Shown piece after piece: positions 1 to 8,451 of a stretch of 64,000 bases of DNA; the first letter of the stretch is position 1, and every line of letters starts with the position of its first letter. The notes beneath the pieces were generated by a model, which saw only the letters and a program-made list of their open reading frames with translations, was not told the origin of the DNA and ran no database searches. A program made the translations under genes and the position numbers. The stretch comes from Luteibacter sp. OK325 (lineage in GTDB: Bacteria > Pseudomonadota > Gammaproteobacteria > Xanthomonadales > Rhodanobacteraceae), in assembly GCF_003050935.1 (NCBI RefSeq), contig NZ_QAOX01000002.1, forward strand, positions 682,001 to 746,000, in the 5' to 3' direction.

Positions 1-684
1 CTTCCAGTCACCCGTCAGGTTGCTGTTGATGCCCGCCCCACTCCACGCCCCGTGATACCCATTGAAATCCAGCGGCCGCGCGGTCTGGATGTCCACCACG
101 CCACCGATGTCGACCTCGGAGATATCCGCGGAAGAGGTCTTGTTGACCTGGGCGACACTGATGATTTCAGACGGTAGTACATCGAAGTTGAAGGCACGCG
201 AACCGGAGGCGGTAGCCATCGGCCGGCCGTTGATGGTGACGGCGACGAATTCGGGACCGAAGCCGCGCACGGCGATCTGGCTGGACTCACCGCCACTGCG
301 GTTCACCGATACGCCAGGAACTCGCTGGAGCGCGTCGGCCACATTGGGGTCGGGAAACTTGCCCGCTTCTTCCGCTGAAATGGAGTCGACGACGTTGACC
401 GAGTCCTGCTTGATCGCCTGCGCGCGCTGGAGCGCCGCCAGCTGGCCGGTGACAGCCACACCTTCAAGCTCGGTTACTTTCTTCTCGTCGTTCTTGCCCT
501 TGGCAGGCTTGGCCGCCTTATCAGGCGTCGCCGCTGATTGCGCTTCTGCCGGAGCCGCCCCTGGTCCTTGCGCTGCTGCTGGTGCTGTCTGTGCATACCC
601 TGGTGCGCCGTAACCGACCATCCAGGCGACACCCGTTGCCACAAGCGACCGCCGCACGGCGACCGCCAATTTCGTTAGCTGCAT
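1..684 (-). CDS. TonB-dependent receptor, N-terminal part (cut by window edge)
   Basis: Frame open from the ATG at 684 to the window edge (228 codons, no stop), so this is the N-terminal third of an outer-membrane TonB-dependent receptor. The translation shows a signal peptide ending near GYAQ, an Ala/Pro/Lys-rich linker, then a plug domain with the TonB-Xanth-Caul hallmarks: a VAVTG segment, KFPDPNVADALQRVPGV, an IAVRGFGPEF block, and the stretch leading to DIGGVVDIQT. It would import a ligand, probably an oligosaccharide, into the periplasm. It is divergent from the GH95 fucosidase, with which it shares the 685-1012 control region, so a fucosylated glycan is a reasonable guess. The barrel and the true length are not visible. 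Confidence 0.9.
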   Translation of the reverse strand, partial: MQLTKLAVAVRRSLVATGVAWMVGYGAPGYAQTAPAAAQGPGAAPAEAQSAATPDKAAKPAKGKNDEKKVTELEGVAVTGQLAALQRAQAIKQDSVNVVDSISAEEAGKFPDPNVADALQRVPGVSVNRSGGESSQIAVRGFGPEFVAVTINGRPMATASGSRAFNFDVLPSEIISVAQVNKTSSADISEVDIGGVVDIQTARPLDFNGYHGAWSGAGINSNLTGDWK

Positions 685-933
685 GGCTACCCTCCCCCAC
701 TCTGTGGAATATCCCCGTCCAACGAGCACATACAGCTTGCCGTCCCACGCCCACCAGCACCGTTACCCACAACGACACCACGAAGGCTCGACATCCCAGT
801 CACCCCTACCCCTGAAAGACCGGCCCGCTGCTACCGTCTATTTGTAGTATTTAATGATTATGCCTAGCTTCACCCGCGCAACAAGCTGCGGCGCAGCATG
901 AAAAAGTCCGGTATCCAGGCGGCCGAAGAATTC

Positions 934-963
934 TTGACATCGCGGCCTGAGCCGGTCTAGGTT
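934..963 (+). promoter_or_regulatory. Candidate sigma70 promoter of GH95
   Basis: Perfect -35 TTGACA at 934-939, an 18-nt spacer, and a weak -10 (TAGGTT, 958-963). It is followed at once by the palindromic operator, the usual layout for repression at the initiation region. Inferred from sequence only. Confidence 0.5.
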
Positions 964-980
964 CATTTGTCCTACAAATG
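964..980. promoter_or_regulatory. GntR/FadR-type palindromic operator
   Basis: CATTTGT-CCT-ACAAATG is a perfect 7-bp inverted repeat with a 3-nt centre. Its core TTGTCCTACAA fits the TNGTNNNACNA consensus of the FadR subfamily of GntR regulators. It lies directly downstream of the candidate -10 and 36 nt before the GH95 start. No GntR gene is in the window, so the regulator would be encoded elsewhere. Confidence 0.55.
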
Positions 981-1015
981 GATTTCCCGGTGCAGCTGCA
1001 CCTAAAGGGGCGTTG

Positions 1016-3460
1016 ATGACTACCGAAGATCAGCAGACTTACCTCGATCAAGCGCCTTCCGAACCGATGGATCGGCGCCGATTCCTGAGAATGACCGGCG
1101 CGATGGCCGCGGTGTTGCCATGGATTGGCCTGCCGAGGTTTGCCGAAAGTCATCCCGTGCAGCGCCCCGCTGGGCCCATGCCGGCATCGGAAGCAAGGCA
1201 TACCCTTTGGTACAAGACGCCTGCACCCGAGTCGAACGTGCTGCGCGAAGGCTTGCCTATCGGTAACGGACGCCTGGGTGCACTGGTCGGAGGCGACCCC
1301 GCGTCGAGTTTCCTCTATCTCACTGATGCCTCCATGTGGCTGGGCAAGCGTGATGTAGTTCTCGGAAACGACGGACAGTTTGAATACACCACCGGGTACT
1401 TCGGTAGCCTGGTGATGTTGGCCAAGTTGTATCTGTCGGTGGAAGGCCATGAGGCCGCAAATATCACCGGGTATCGTCGCGAGCTGGATCTGGACCAGGG
1501 AACCATCCGCGTTTCGTATCGGAAAGATGGTGTCGCGTATACGTGTGAAGTCTTCGCCAGCCACCCTGATGACATGATCGCCGTCCGTCTATCGCAGGCA
1601 GGCGGCGGCCTATATAACGGTTCGGTTCAGTTGCGTGGCATGCATGGCGAGACCTCTCGCGCACAGACCGACCATGGGGCGACCGACAGCGCAGCCAGCC
1701 ATTTCGAAGGTGTCCTGGACAATGGCCTCAGGTATGCGGCGAACGTCATGGCCGTTGCGACGGCCGGGACCGTAAAGGCAGACGTAAAAGGACTCCACTT
1801 TACGAACTGCAGTGCGCTTACCGTCATATTCTGCGGTGGCACCAACTACACGCCCGACCTGGCGAAGAACTACATGGATGCGTCGCTCGATCCATTGAAG
1901 CTATCGATACAGAAAACAAAAGCCGCCGCCCTGCAGACGCCGGCCGTGTTGTTGCATACGCATGTAGCCGACTACCGTGCCTTGTTCGACACGATGCGTG
2001 TCGACCTCGGTGCATCGACGAAAGCACAGCGCGAAATGGACACGTGGACACGCCTGCAGGCGCGGGCAACTGCCGACTCCCCTGCGGATCCGGAACTGGA
2101 GGCGTCCTATCTGCAGTTCGGGCGCTATCTGACGATCGCCGGTTCACGTGATAGCTTGCCGACCGGCTTGCAAGGCCTCTGGCTGAGCGACAACTCCCCT
2201 CCCTGGATGGCTGACTATCACAGCGACATCAATATCCAGATGAACTACTGGCTGCCCGATCGCGCCGGCCTGCCTTCCTGCTTCGATGCCTTGACCGACT
2301 ACTGCCTCAGCCAGGTGGAATCCTGGACAGCCATTACGCAGAAGTACTACAACGATCCACGCAACGGGTATCGCAATAGTTCGGGCAAGATCGCCGGCTG
2401 GACCATGGGCATTTCCACCAATATCTACGGCGGCGGGGGTTGGCGATGGCACCCGGCCGGGAATGCGTGGCTGTGCAATAGCCTATGGCAGCACTATCAA
2501 TACAACCTGGATCGCAGCTACCTCGCGCGCATCTATCCCTTCTTCAAGGGCGCTTGCGAGTTCTGGGAATCCCGGTTGATCAGCGTGAGCGTGAAAGACC
2601 CGGCGACCGGCCTTGCACGCGATGTCCTTATCGACGACGCGGACTGGTCGCCAGAGCACGGCCCGACCAGCGCCAAGGGCAACACGTATTCGCAGGAGTT
2701 GGTCTGGGACCTGTTCGAGAATTATCGCCAGGCGAGCTCGCTACTGGGCAAGGACGCGGACTATGCCGCGTCCATAACGACGCTGCAGGCGCGGCTCTAC
2801 CTGCCCCAGGTCAGCAGCAAGACCGGCTGGCTGGAAGAATGGATGACGCCGGACGACCTGGGTGAACCGCAGCACCGGCACTTGTCTCCGCTGATCGGCT
2901 TTTTCCCCGGCGATCGCATTCGGACCGACGACAGCCCGCCTGCGCTGATCGAAGGAGTTACCCGGCTGCTCGAGGCACGAGGCACGGGCAGCTACGGCTG
3001 GGCTGGTGCCTGGCGTGCGATCTGCTGGGCACGCCTCAGGCAAGCTGAGAAGGCCTATCGGCTGTTGCTCACCAACCTGTTGCCATCGAAGAACCATAGC
3101 AACGGCACCGCGCAGAATTTCTTCGATGTGTACAACATCGACGCCGATACCGATTGCTTTCAGATCGACGCCAACTTCGGCACGCCCACGGCCATGCTCG
3201 AGATGCTGATGTCGTCACGGCCCGGCATGATCGAGCTGTTGCCGGCGTTGCCCAAGGCATGGGCGGCATCGGGCAGCGTGACGGGCATCGGTGCGCGCGG
3301 TGGTTTCCGGGTCGACCTGTCCTGGAGAAGCGGCAAACTCGCATCCGTCACGGTGCGAAGCATCGGCGGCGAACAGACACGCCTGAAATGGGGCGCATGG
3401 ACGAAGACGATTACGCTCCGCCCAGGCACATCGATCACCATCGACCCTCACGCGGCCTGA
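1016..3460 (+). CDS. GH95 alpha-L-fucosidase, Tat-exported
   Basis: 814 aa. The ATG at 1016 is preferred over a TTG at 1013 because AAGGGG (1005-1010) lies 5 nt upstream. The N-terminus has a twin-arginine signal (R20-R22, F23, L24 before a hydrophobic stretch), unusual next to the Sec signals of the neighbouring hydrolases. Family GH95 hydrolyses terminal alpha-1,2-L-fucose with inversion; some members are alpha-L-galactosidases. Supporting blocks: LPIGNGRLGALV near the N-terminus, the LQGLW and NIQMNYW region (N406, N410), an SPE segment with the expected acid E547, and FQIDANFG with the expected base D718, followed by the LLPALPKAW C-terminal signature. On xyloglucan it would remove fucose from side chains, which fits the downstream operon. 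Confidence 0.92.
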   Translation: MTTEDQQTYLDQAPSEPMDRRRFLRMTGAMAAVLPWIGLPRFAESHPVQRPAGPMPASEARHTLWYKTPAPESNVLREGLPIGNGRLGALVGGDPASSFLYLTDASMWLGKRDVVLGNDGQFEYTTGYFGSLVMLAKLYLSVEGHEAANITGYRRELDLDQGTIRVSYRKDGVAYTCEVFASHPDDMIAVRLSQAGGGLYNGSVQLRGMHGETSRAQTDHGATDSAASHFEGVLDNGLRYAANVMAVATAGTVKADVKGLHFTNCSALTVIFCGGTNYTPDLAKNYMDASLDPLKLSIQKTKAAALQTPAVLLHTHVADYRALFDTMRVDLGASTKAQREMDTWTRLQARATADSPADPELEASYLQFGRYLTIAGSRDSLPTGLQGLWLSDNSPPWMADYHSDINIQMNYWLPDRAGLPSCFDALTDYCLSQVESWTAITQKYYNDPRNGYRNSSGKIAGWTMGISTNIYGGGGWRWHPAGNAWLCNSLWQHYQYNLDRSYLARIYPFFKGACEFWESRLISVSVKDPATGLARDVLIDDADWSPEHGPTSAKGNTYSQELVWDLFENYRQASSLLGKDADYAASITTLQARLYLPQVSSKTGWLEEWMTPDDLGEPQHRHLSPLIGFFPGDRIRTDDSPPALIEGVTRLLEARGTGSYGWAGAWRAICWARLRQAEKAYRLLLTNLLPSKNHSNGTAQNFFDVYNIDADTDCFQIDANFGTPTAMLEMLMSSRPGMIELLPALPKAWAASGSVTGIGARGGFRVDLSWRSGKLASVTVRSIGGEQTRLKWGAWTKTITLRPGTSITIDPHAA

Positions 3461-3492
3461 TCGCTCGCAATGAAAGGGCACGTCCGCTGCCG

Positions 3493-3516
3493 TTGCAGGA
3501 GCCGCTTCAGCGGCGA
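3493..3516 (+). repeat. REP-type repeat
   Basis: A copy of the GCAGGAGCCGC-loop-GCGGCGA type lies in the 120-bp gap between the convergent GH95 and GH29 genes. Its hairpin core is GCCGCT-TC-AGCGGC. It shares the (T)GnAGGAGCCGnnn-nnCGGCGA layout with the cluster at 19631-19740, so it belongs to a dispersed family. Confidence 0.55.
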
Positions 3517-3580
3517 ATCCTCAGCGCAGCTATAGCGACGCGAGGCCGAAGGCGAGCCCGCCCCGGAACATGCGATGAAG

Positions 3581-5194
3581 CTATTTTTCGAGCCGGAACA
3601 CATACGCATACCGCCCCACCGGCTTCACCGGCAATGTCAGACGCAAACCATCCATCTCCTGCGCCCACGGCACGGTCTTACCGTCGGCTAGCATCGTGAC
3701 CTTGCGCACGCGATCGTCCGCTGTCACCGAACGAATCTTCAGCGTGCCATCGCTCGGCCAGCCTAGCGCGATCGCATACAGGACGCCGTCGCGTGTCGTG
3801 AACCGGATGTCCTGCGCGGTGAATGGCTGGCTCTTCCCTTCCTGCATCGTGCCCGCAACGTTATGCGTCGGACCCTCGCCGAACACCCGCCATGGCCTGG
3901 ACGCATAAATGGCCTCGCCATTGATCTTGAGCCAACCGCCGATAGCGAGCAGCGTCGTACGCTCTTCGTCGGTAATCGAACCGTCGGCGCGGGGTCCGAT
4001 ATTGAGCAGCAGGTTTCCATTCTTGCTGACAACATCCGCCAGCGTATGGATCACGGTCTCGGGCGACTTGTAGGTGTCGCCTTTGACATAGCTCCACGAG
4101 CCGTTGCCCAGCGATGTATCGGTCTGCCAGTGGGAGGGATGGATACCGTCTAGCTGGCCGCGCTCCACGTCCAGCGTGCCGGCGCCCTCGGGAAAGGCGC
4201 CCAGCTTGTAGTCGACCACGACACCGCCGCGTTTCGCCCCTTCGTTGTAGTAGTAAGCAAGCACCGGCGGCAACGCATTACGGAAGGAAGGGTGCCCGAT
4301 CCACCAGTCGAAATAGATCAGGTCGGGGTGATAGCGCTCGACGATTTCCGCGGTGCGAGCCGTCCAGTCGTCCAGCCACGCCTGCGATACGTACGTCCAG
4401 TCGGCTGCCAGGTCGAGGTCGCCGCGCGTGGCGACGTGCGCATGGGCCGGACCATAAAATGCGGCATAGCGCGGGTCGTTCACGTCCGAAGCGATCGTCC
4501 GGCCGTTATCGAAGAACCAGTCGTGCTCCGCGCGGTGCGAGGACAGCCCCAGGTGCATGCCCTCGGCGCGGATGGCAGCGGCCAGCTCACCGACGATGTC
4601 GCGATGCGGCCCCATCTTCTTTGCCGTCCAATCCGATAACTGGCTGTCGTACATCGCAAATCCATCGTGATGCTCGGCCACCGGCACGACGTAACGCGCA
4701 CCGGCCTCGCGGAACAGCGTGGCCCAGGCGCGCGCATCGAAGCGCGGCGCCTTGAACAACGGGATCAGGTCCTTGTAACCAAAGCGGTCCTGTGTCCCGT
4801 ATGTCGCGATGTGGTGCGCGAACTCCGGCGTCCCCGGCTTGTACATGTTGCGCGAGTACCACTCGTTGCCGAACTCGGGAACCGTATAGATGCCCCAGTG
4901 GATGAAGATGCCGAACTTCGCATCCTCGTACCACGTCGGTGCGCGATAGCCCTGCAGCGAGGCCCAGTCCGCGCGGAAAGGCCCCTGGGTGGCGCCTTCG
5001 GCCACGCGCCCCAGCAAGCGATGACGTTCCGCGTCGAACGCCTTACCCGACTCATGCCAGACCTGGTCGATGGTTTCCGCACTGTTGGTGCCGGCGGTCG
5101 GCGCCGCGACCTGCGCATGCGATGCACAGGAGGCAAACAAGGCAGCCGCCAGGAACCCGCGCAGGAAACCGGTGACCGAATCAGGCATGCGCAT
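3581..5194 (-). CDS. GH29 alpha-L-fucosidase, secreted
   Basis: 537 aa from ATG at 5194 (a second in-frame ATG is 6 nt inside). A signal peptide is followed by likely cleavage near SHAQ; a weak lipobox-like FASC is also present, so lipidation is not excluded. GH29 features: WYEDAKFGIFIHWG (H99, W100) with YSRNMY, an EHHDGFAMYDS block, and PDLIYFDWW with the expected retaining nucleophile D296. The C-terminus has a beta-sandwich-like region (FTTRDGVLYAIALGWPSDG). It cleaves terminal alpha-L-fucose with retention, a mechanism and fold unrelated to GH95. It is convergent with GH95 and divergent from the xyloglucan operon, across a 393-bp region with a dyad. Which fucosyl linkage it prefers cannot be read from the sequence. 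Confidence 0.93.
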   Translation of the reverse strand: MRMPDSVTGFLRGFLAAALFASCASHAQVAAPTAGTNSAETIDQVWHESGKAFDAERHRLLGRVAEGATQGPFRADWASLQGYRAPTWYEDAKFGIFIHWGIYTVPEFGNEWYSRNMYKPGTPEFAHHIATYGTQDRFGYKDLIPLFKAPRFDARAWATLFREAGARYVVPVAEHHDGFAMYDSQLSDWTAKKMGPHRDIVGELAAAIRAEGMHLGLSSHRAEHDWFFDNGRTIASDVNDPRYAAFYGPAHAHVATRGDLDLAADWTYVSQAWLDDWTARTAEIVERYHPDLIYFDWWIGHPSFRNALPPVLAYYYNEGAKRGGVVVDYKLGAFPEGAGTLDVERGQLDGIHPSHWQTDTSLGNGSWSYVKGDTYKSPETVIHTLADVVSKNGNLLLNIGPRADGSITDEERTTLLAIGGWLKINGEAIYASRPWRVFGEGPTHNVAGTMQEGKSQPFTAQDIRFTTRDGVLYAIALGWPSDGTLKIRSVTADDRVRKVTMLADGKTVPWAQEMDGLRLTLPVKPVGRYAYVFRLEK

Positions 5195-5587
5195 GCTGTA
5201 TTTCTCCCCACCCGCGCCCCCGCGCGGTCGTGGGGTTGGAAACTACAGGCAAGAGGGTAGCGAATGTACGTTTGCGGCAAACGCAAACGAATAAACGTCA
5301 ATCCCGAGAGCAATTTCGTAATTGTGCGCAAGAACGCATCCCCCCAGCATGCAGCCCAGTCGCATGCCGCCCGTCGAAGAGGGGCGACGGTCTGCGATCC
5401 GGGGCCATGGCGTCGGGAGCTCAGTGAGGACACCGGTTGGGTACTGGATGTCCGTTGGGGAGCCCACCGCTTTCAGGTAAAGGGTTTCGCCGCGCGCAAA
5501 TAAGGCGCGCGGGTGGGTCACTGTGGCAAACATCCGGCGAGCACAGCCTCCCGGAACGAAGAACACATTTCGGGGAGAGTCAAAAGA
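5195..5587. other. Divergent control region, GH29 / xyloglucan operon
   Basis: 393 bp with no supported gene. It holds the dyad at 5269-5289, a 7-bp GC hairpin (CGCGCGC, 5491-5497, with GCGCGCG, 5505-5511) in the likely 5' leader of the receptor mRNA, and GGGGAGAG (5572-5579) as ribosome-binding site. No convincing -35/-10 pair was found. Confidence 0.55.
5269..5289. promoter_or_regulatory. Dyad, candidate operator of the xyloglucan locus
   Basis: CGTTTGCG-GCAAA-CGCAAACG is a perfect 8-bp inverted repeat with a 5-nt centre. Overlapping it, CGTTTGC-G-GCAAACG forms a second perfect 7-bp repeat. The half-sites resemble LacI-family operators, though the spacing is not the classical one. It sits 75 nt from the GH29 start and about 300 nt before the receptor. 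Confidence 0.45.
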
Positions 5588-8386
5588 ATGAATCACCGGT
5601 CCGTACAGACCAGGGGTCAGCGCGCCGACCAGCGCCTGACCATCGCCCGCTTGTCCGCGGGTATCGCTATTGCCATCGCCTTGATGCATGCGCCCGTGCA
5701 CGCACAGGATGCTTCGCCCGCCAAGCCGGCTACGGAGCCGAAGAAGACCGAGGGGCAAAAGAAGGCCGAGGCGAACAAGCAGGTCGATCCTACCGCCACC
5801 GAGTTGGGCGGGATCACCGTGACCGGCGTGCGCGCCAGTCTCGAGTCGGCGGCACAGATCAAGCAGAACGCGGACCAGATCGTCGATTCGATCGTGGCCG
5901 AAGACATCGGCAAGCTGCCTGACAGTAATGTCGCCGAGGCGCTCCAGCGTATTTCGGGCATCCAGATCGACCGCAACTACGGCGAAGGCAGCAGCATCGC
6001 CATTCGCGGCCTGACCCAGGTACGCACCGAGGTCAACGGCCGTGACGCGTTCACCGCCAATGGCGGTCGCGCACTGAGTTTCGAGGACGTACCGTCGGAA
6101 CTGCTCGCCGGCATCGACGTCTACAAGAACCCCTCGGCGGAAATTATCGAGGGGGGTCTGGGCGGCACGGTGAACCTGCGCACGCACAAGCCCTTCGATT
6201 TCGACGGCCGCAAGATCGCCGTCACCGGCGAATATGACTACGCCGACCTGGCCAGCAAGGGCAATCCGTCCGCCTCCGGCCTCTTCAGCAACCGCTGGAA
6301 TACCGATATCGGCGAATTCGGCGTGCTGCTCGACGTCGCCTACCAGAAGCATGCGTTCCGCCAGGATGTCGTTTCGACCGAACCGTTCTACCAGGTCAAT
6401 GAAGGCACCGGCGGCCCGGACACGATCTATCCGGGCTACGAAGGCAAGACCCTCAACGTGCCACACGGTGGCGGCGTTGGCGAAACCAATGGCGACCGCA
6501 AGCGCCTGGGCACCGCGCTGGCATTGCAGTGGCGCCCGAACGGCGACTCCGAGGTGTACCTGCAAGGGCTGCGCTCGGACTATAAGTTCCAGTGGAAGGA
6601 CTATTCGGTTTTCGGATACAGCAGCGCGAACGGCATGGTTCCCCAGCCCGGCGCACCCTTCCAGTTCGGTCCCAACGGCGACTTCCAGAGCGGCACGTTC
6701 AGCGGTACGACCGACGCCGCGAGCGGCGCGTATACCCCCGGCATCCCGGTCGACTCCAACTCCAGCCTGGCGACCCGTCACTCCAAGACCACCGACATAT
6801 CCTGGGGCGGTTCGTGGAATGCGACGAACTCGCTCACGCTGAGCACGGACTTCCAGTACATCAAGGCCACCACGGACCAGCTTCGTTACATCCTCAACGC
6901 GCACACCACGGCACCGTCGATGTTCCAGGACATCTCCGGCGGCGTTCCGATCCTTACCGTCCCACAGGGCTCGCTCACCGACCCCTCGACCCAGCAGATG
7001 GGCTTCGCGCTGGACGATCGGGACAAGAGCAAGGGCCGCGAGTTCGCGTGGCGCGCCGATGCCGAGTACACCCTCGACAGCGACTTCTTCCAGTCCGTGA
7101 AGTTCGGCGTACGCACCACGGACCGCAAGGCCGACACGGAAACGACCGGCTACCGCTTCAGCTACCTCGGCAGGGACCTTTCGTCGCTTCCGTCGTCGGA
7201 CTGGATCATCAATTCGTATGACGATTTCTTCCGTGGCAAAGCGAATACCTTCGGTGAAACCATCGCGCCGAACCCAGCCCTGCTATCGGACTATCCGGGC
7301 TCGCTCACGGCACTCGGCATCACCGATCCACTGACCTACAACGCGTTCCTGGCCAACCACCAGACCGAGAAGACTTACGCGGGCTACGGCGTGCTTCGCT
7401 TCGGCTGGCGCATGTGGGACATTCCGGTCGACGGCAACATCGGCATGCGCGGCGTTCGTACCAAGGTGGGGACCTCGGGCTTCATGTCCAATCCCGACGG
7501 TAGCGGCACGTACTCGCCGCTCGACGTCAGCAGCACGTACAACTCGTACCTGCCCAGCCTGAACCTCAATATCCACCTGACCGACACGCTGCAGTGGCGC
7601 TTCGCGGCATCGAAGGCGCTGACCCGTCCGAACTTCGACCAGCTCAACCCGACGCTTTCGCTGTCCACGCCGGATGCGAGCGGTGCCAACGCCCTCACCG
7701 GCTCCGCGGGCAATCCCAACCTCCAGCCGATGAAGGCCAAGCAGTACGACACGTCGCTGGAGTGGTATTACAACCCCACCAGCATGCTGTATGGCGCGCT
7801 GTTCTATAAGAGCGTCGATGGTTTCATTGCCAACGGCGTCTTCAACGAAACCTATAACGGACAGGTCTACCAGGTCACGCGCCCGGTGAACGGCGATAAC
7901 GGCGTGATCAAGGGCGCCGAGGCCGGTTACCAGACCTTCTTCGATTTCCTGCCCGATCCCTTCAACGGCCTGGGTGTGCAGGCGAACTACACCTATGTGT
8001 ACAGCAAGGCTCCGAGCCCGAGCGCGACCGATACCTCCGGCCGTCCCTTGCAGGTTCCCCTGGAAGGCCTGTCTAAGAACAGCTACAACCTCATCCTGAT
8101 GTACGAGAAAGGCCCGATTTCCACGCGTATCGCGTACAACTGGCGTAGCCAGTGGGTGGAAACGACAGCCGGCAACGGCACGGGCAACCTGCCTATCTAC
8201 GACAAGTCGTTCGGCCAGGTGGATGCATCGGTTACCTACCATGTCACCGATGCGTTCTCGCTCACCGGTGCCGCAGTGAACCTGACCAACACGAAGCGAG
8301 CGACCATCTTCGGTCTGGATACGCGTCCGCGCGATGTGCAGATCAACGATCGTCTGTTCAGTCTGAAGGCACAGTTCACATTCTGA
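5588..8386 (+). CDS. TonB-dependent receptor of the xyloglucan locus
   Basis: 932 aa, start ATG 5588 with GGGGAGAG 8 nt upstream. It has a signal peptide ending near VHAQ, a Lys/Glu-rich linker, the plug (GGITVTGVRASL, KLPDSNVAEALQRISGI, AIRGL, and GGLGGTVNLRT), then a long beta-barrel ending in an aromatic residue (FTF), as outer-membrane proteins do. This is the TonB-Xanth-Caul subfamily. It is first in a run with GH74, CE20-like, GH35, GH3 and GH31 genes, so it is inferred to import xyloglucan oligosaccharides using TonB-ExbBD energy. No sigma/anti-sigma signalling domain is visible. A hairpin follows the stop. Confidence 0.93.
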   Translation: MNHRSVQTRGQRADQRLTIARLSAGIAIAIALMHAPVHAQDASPAKPATEPKKTEGQKKAEANKQVDPTATELGGITVTGVRASLESAAQIKQNADQIVDSIVAEDIGKLPDSNVAEALQRISGIQIDRNYGEGSSIAIRGLTQVRTEVNGRDAFTANGGRALSFEDVPSELLAGIDVYKNPSAEIIEGGLGGTVNLRTHKPFDFDGRKIAVTGEYDYADLASKGNPSASGLFSNRWNTDIGEFGVLLDVAYQKHAFRQDVVSTEPFYQVNEGTGGPDTIYPGYEGKTLNVPHGGGVGETNGDRKRLGTALALQWRPNGDSEVYLQGLRSDYKFQWKDYSVFGYSSANGMVPQPGAPFQFGPNGDFQSGTFSGTTDAASGAYTPGIPVDSNSSLATRHSKTTDISWGGSWNATNSLTLSTDFQYIKATTDQLRYILNAHTTAPSMFQDISGGVPILTVPQGSLTDPSTQQMGFALDDRDKSKGREFAWRADAEYTLDSDFFQSVKFGVRTTDRKADTETTGYRFSYLGRDLSSLPSSDWIINSYDDFFRGKANTFGETIAPNPALLSDYPGSLTALGITDPLTYNAFLANHQTEKTYAGYGVLRFGWRMWDIPVDGNIGMRGVRTKVGTSGFMSNPDGSGTYSPLDVSSTYNSYLPSLNLNIHLTDTLQWRFAASKALTRPNFDQLNPTLSLSTPDASGANALTGSAGNPNLQPMKAKQYDTSLEWYYNPTSMLYGALFYKSVDGFIANGVFNETYNGQVYQVTRPVNGDNGVIKGAEAGYQTFFDFLPDPFNGLGVQANYTYVYSKAPSPSATDTSGRPLQVPLEGLSKNSYNLILMYEKGPISTRIAYNWRSQWVETTAGNGTGNLPIYDKSFGQVDASVTYHVTDAFSLTGAAVNLTNTKRATIFGLDTRPRDVQINDRLFSLKAQFTF

Positions 8387-8397
8387 CCATGCAAGAC

Positions 8398-8426
8398 CCG
8401 ACAGCCCGCTCTGAGCGGGCTGTCGG
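8398..8426 (+). terminator. Perfect 13-bp hairpin between receptor and GH74
   Basis: CCGACAGCCCGCT (8398-8410) pairs perfectly with AGCGGGCTGTCGG (8414-8426) around a 3-nt loop. No U-tract follows (CATGCTATAGC), so full intrinsic termination is doubtful. It may instead be a partial terminator or an RNA-stabilising stem that sets receptor expression above that of the enzymes. Confidence 0.6.
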
Positions 8427-8451
8427 CATGCTATAGCTTTCGGGGAGAAGG

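Larger units (their letters stand above)
685..1012. other. Divergent control region, TonB receptor / GH95
   Basis: A 328-bp gap between divergent genes, without a gene of its own. The GH95-proximal half carries a sigma70-like promoter and a palindromic operator (listed separately). Near 839-855 an AT-rich stretch (TATTTGTAGTATTTAAT) repeats the left arm of that operator, so a second weaker site facing the receptor is possible. Nothing else recognisable was seen. Confidence 0.6.

Noticed and set aside
62-613. Plus-strand frame at the left edge
   Set aside because: The minus strand encodes a TonB receptor signal peptide and plug across the same bases.
5243-6904. Minus-strand frame of 553 codons overlapping the xyloglucan receptor
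   Set aside because: It covers the 5' part of a clear TonB receptor and has low-complexity Val/Arg/Gly composition: a shadow.
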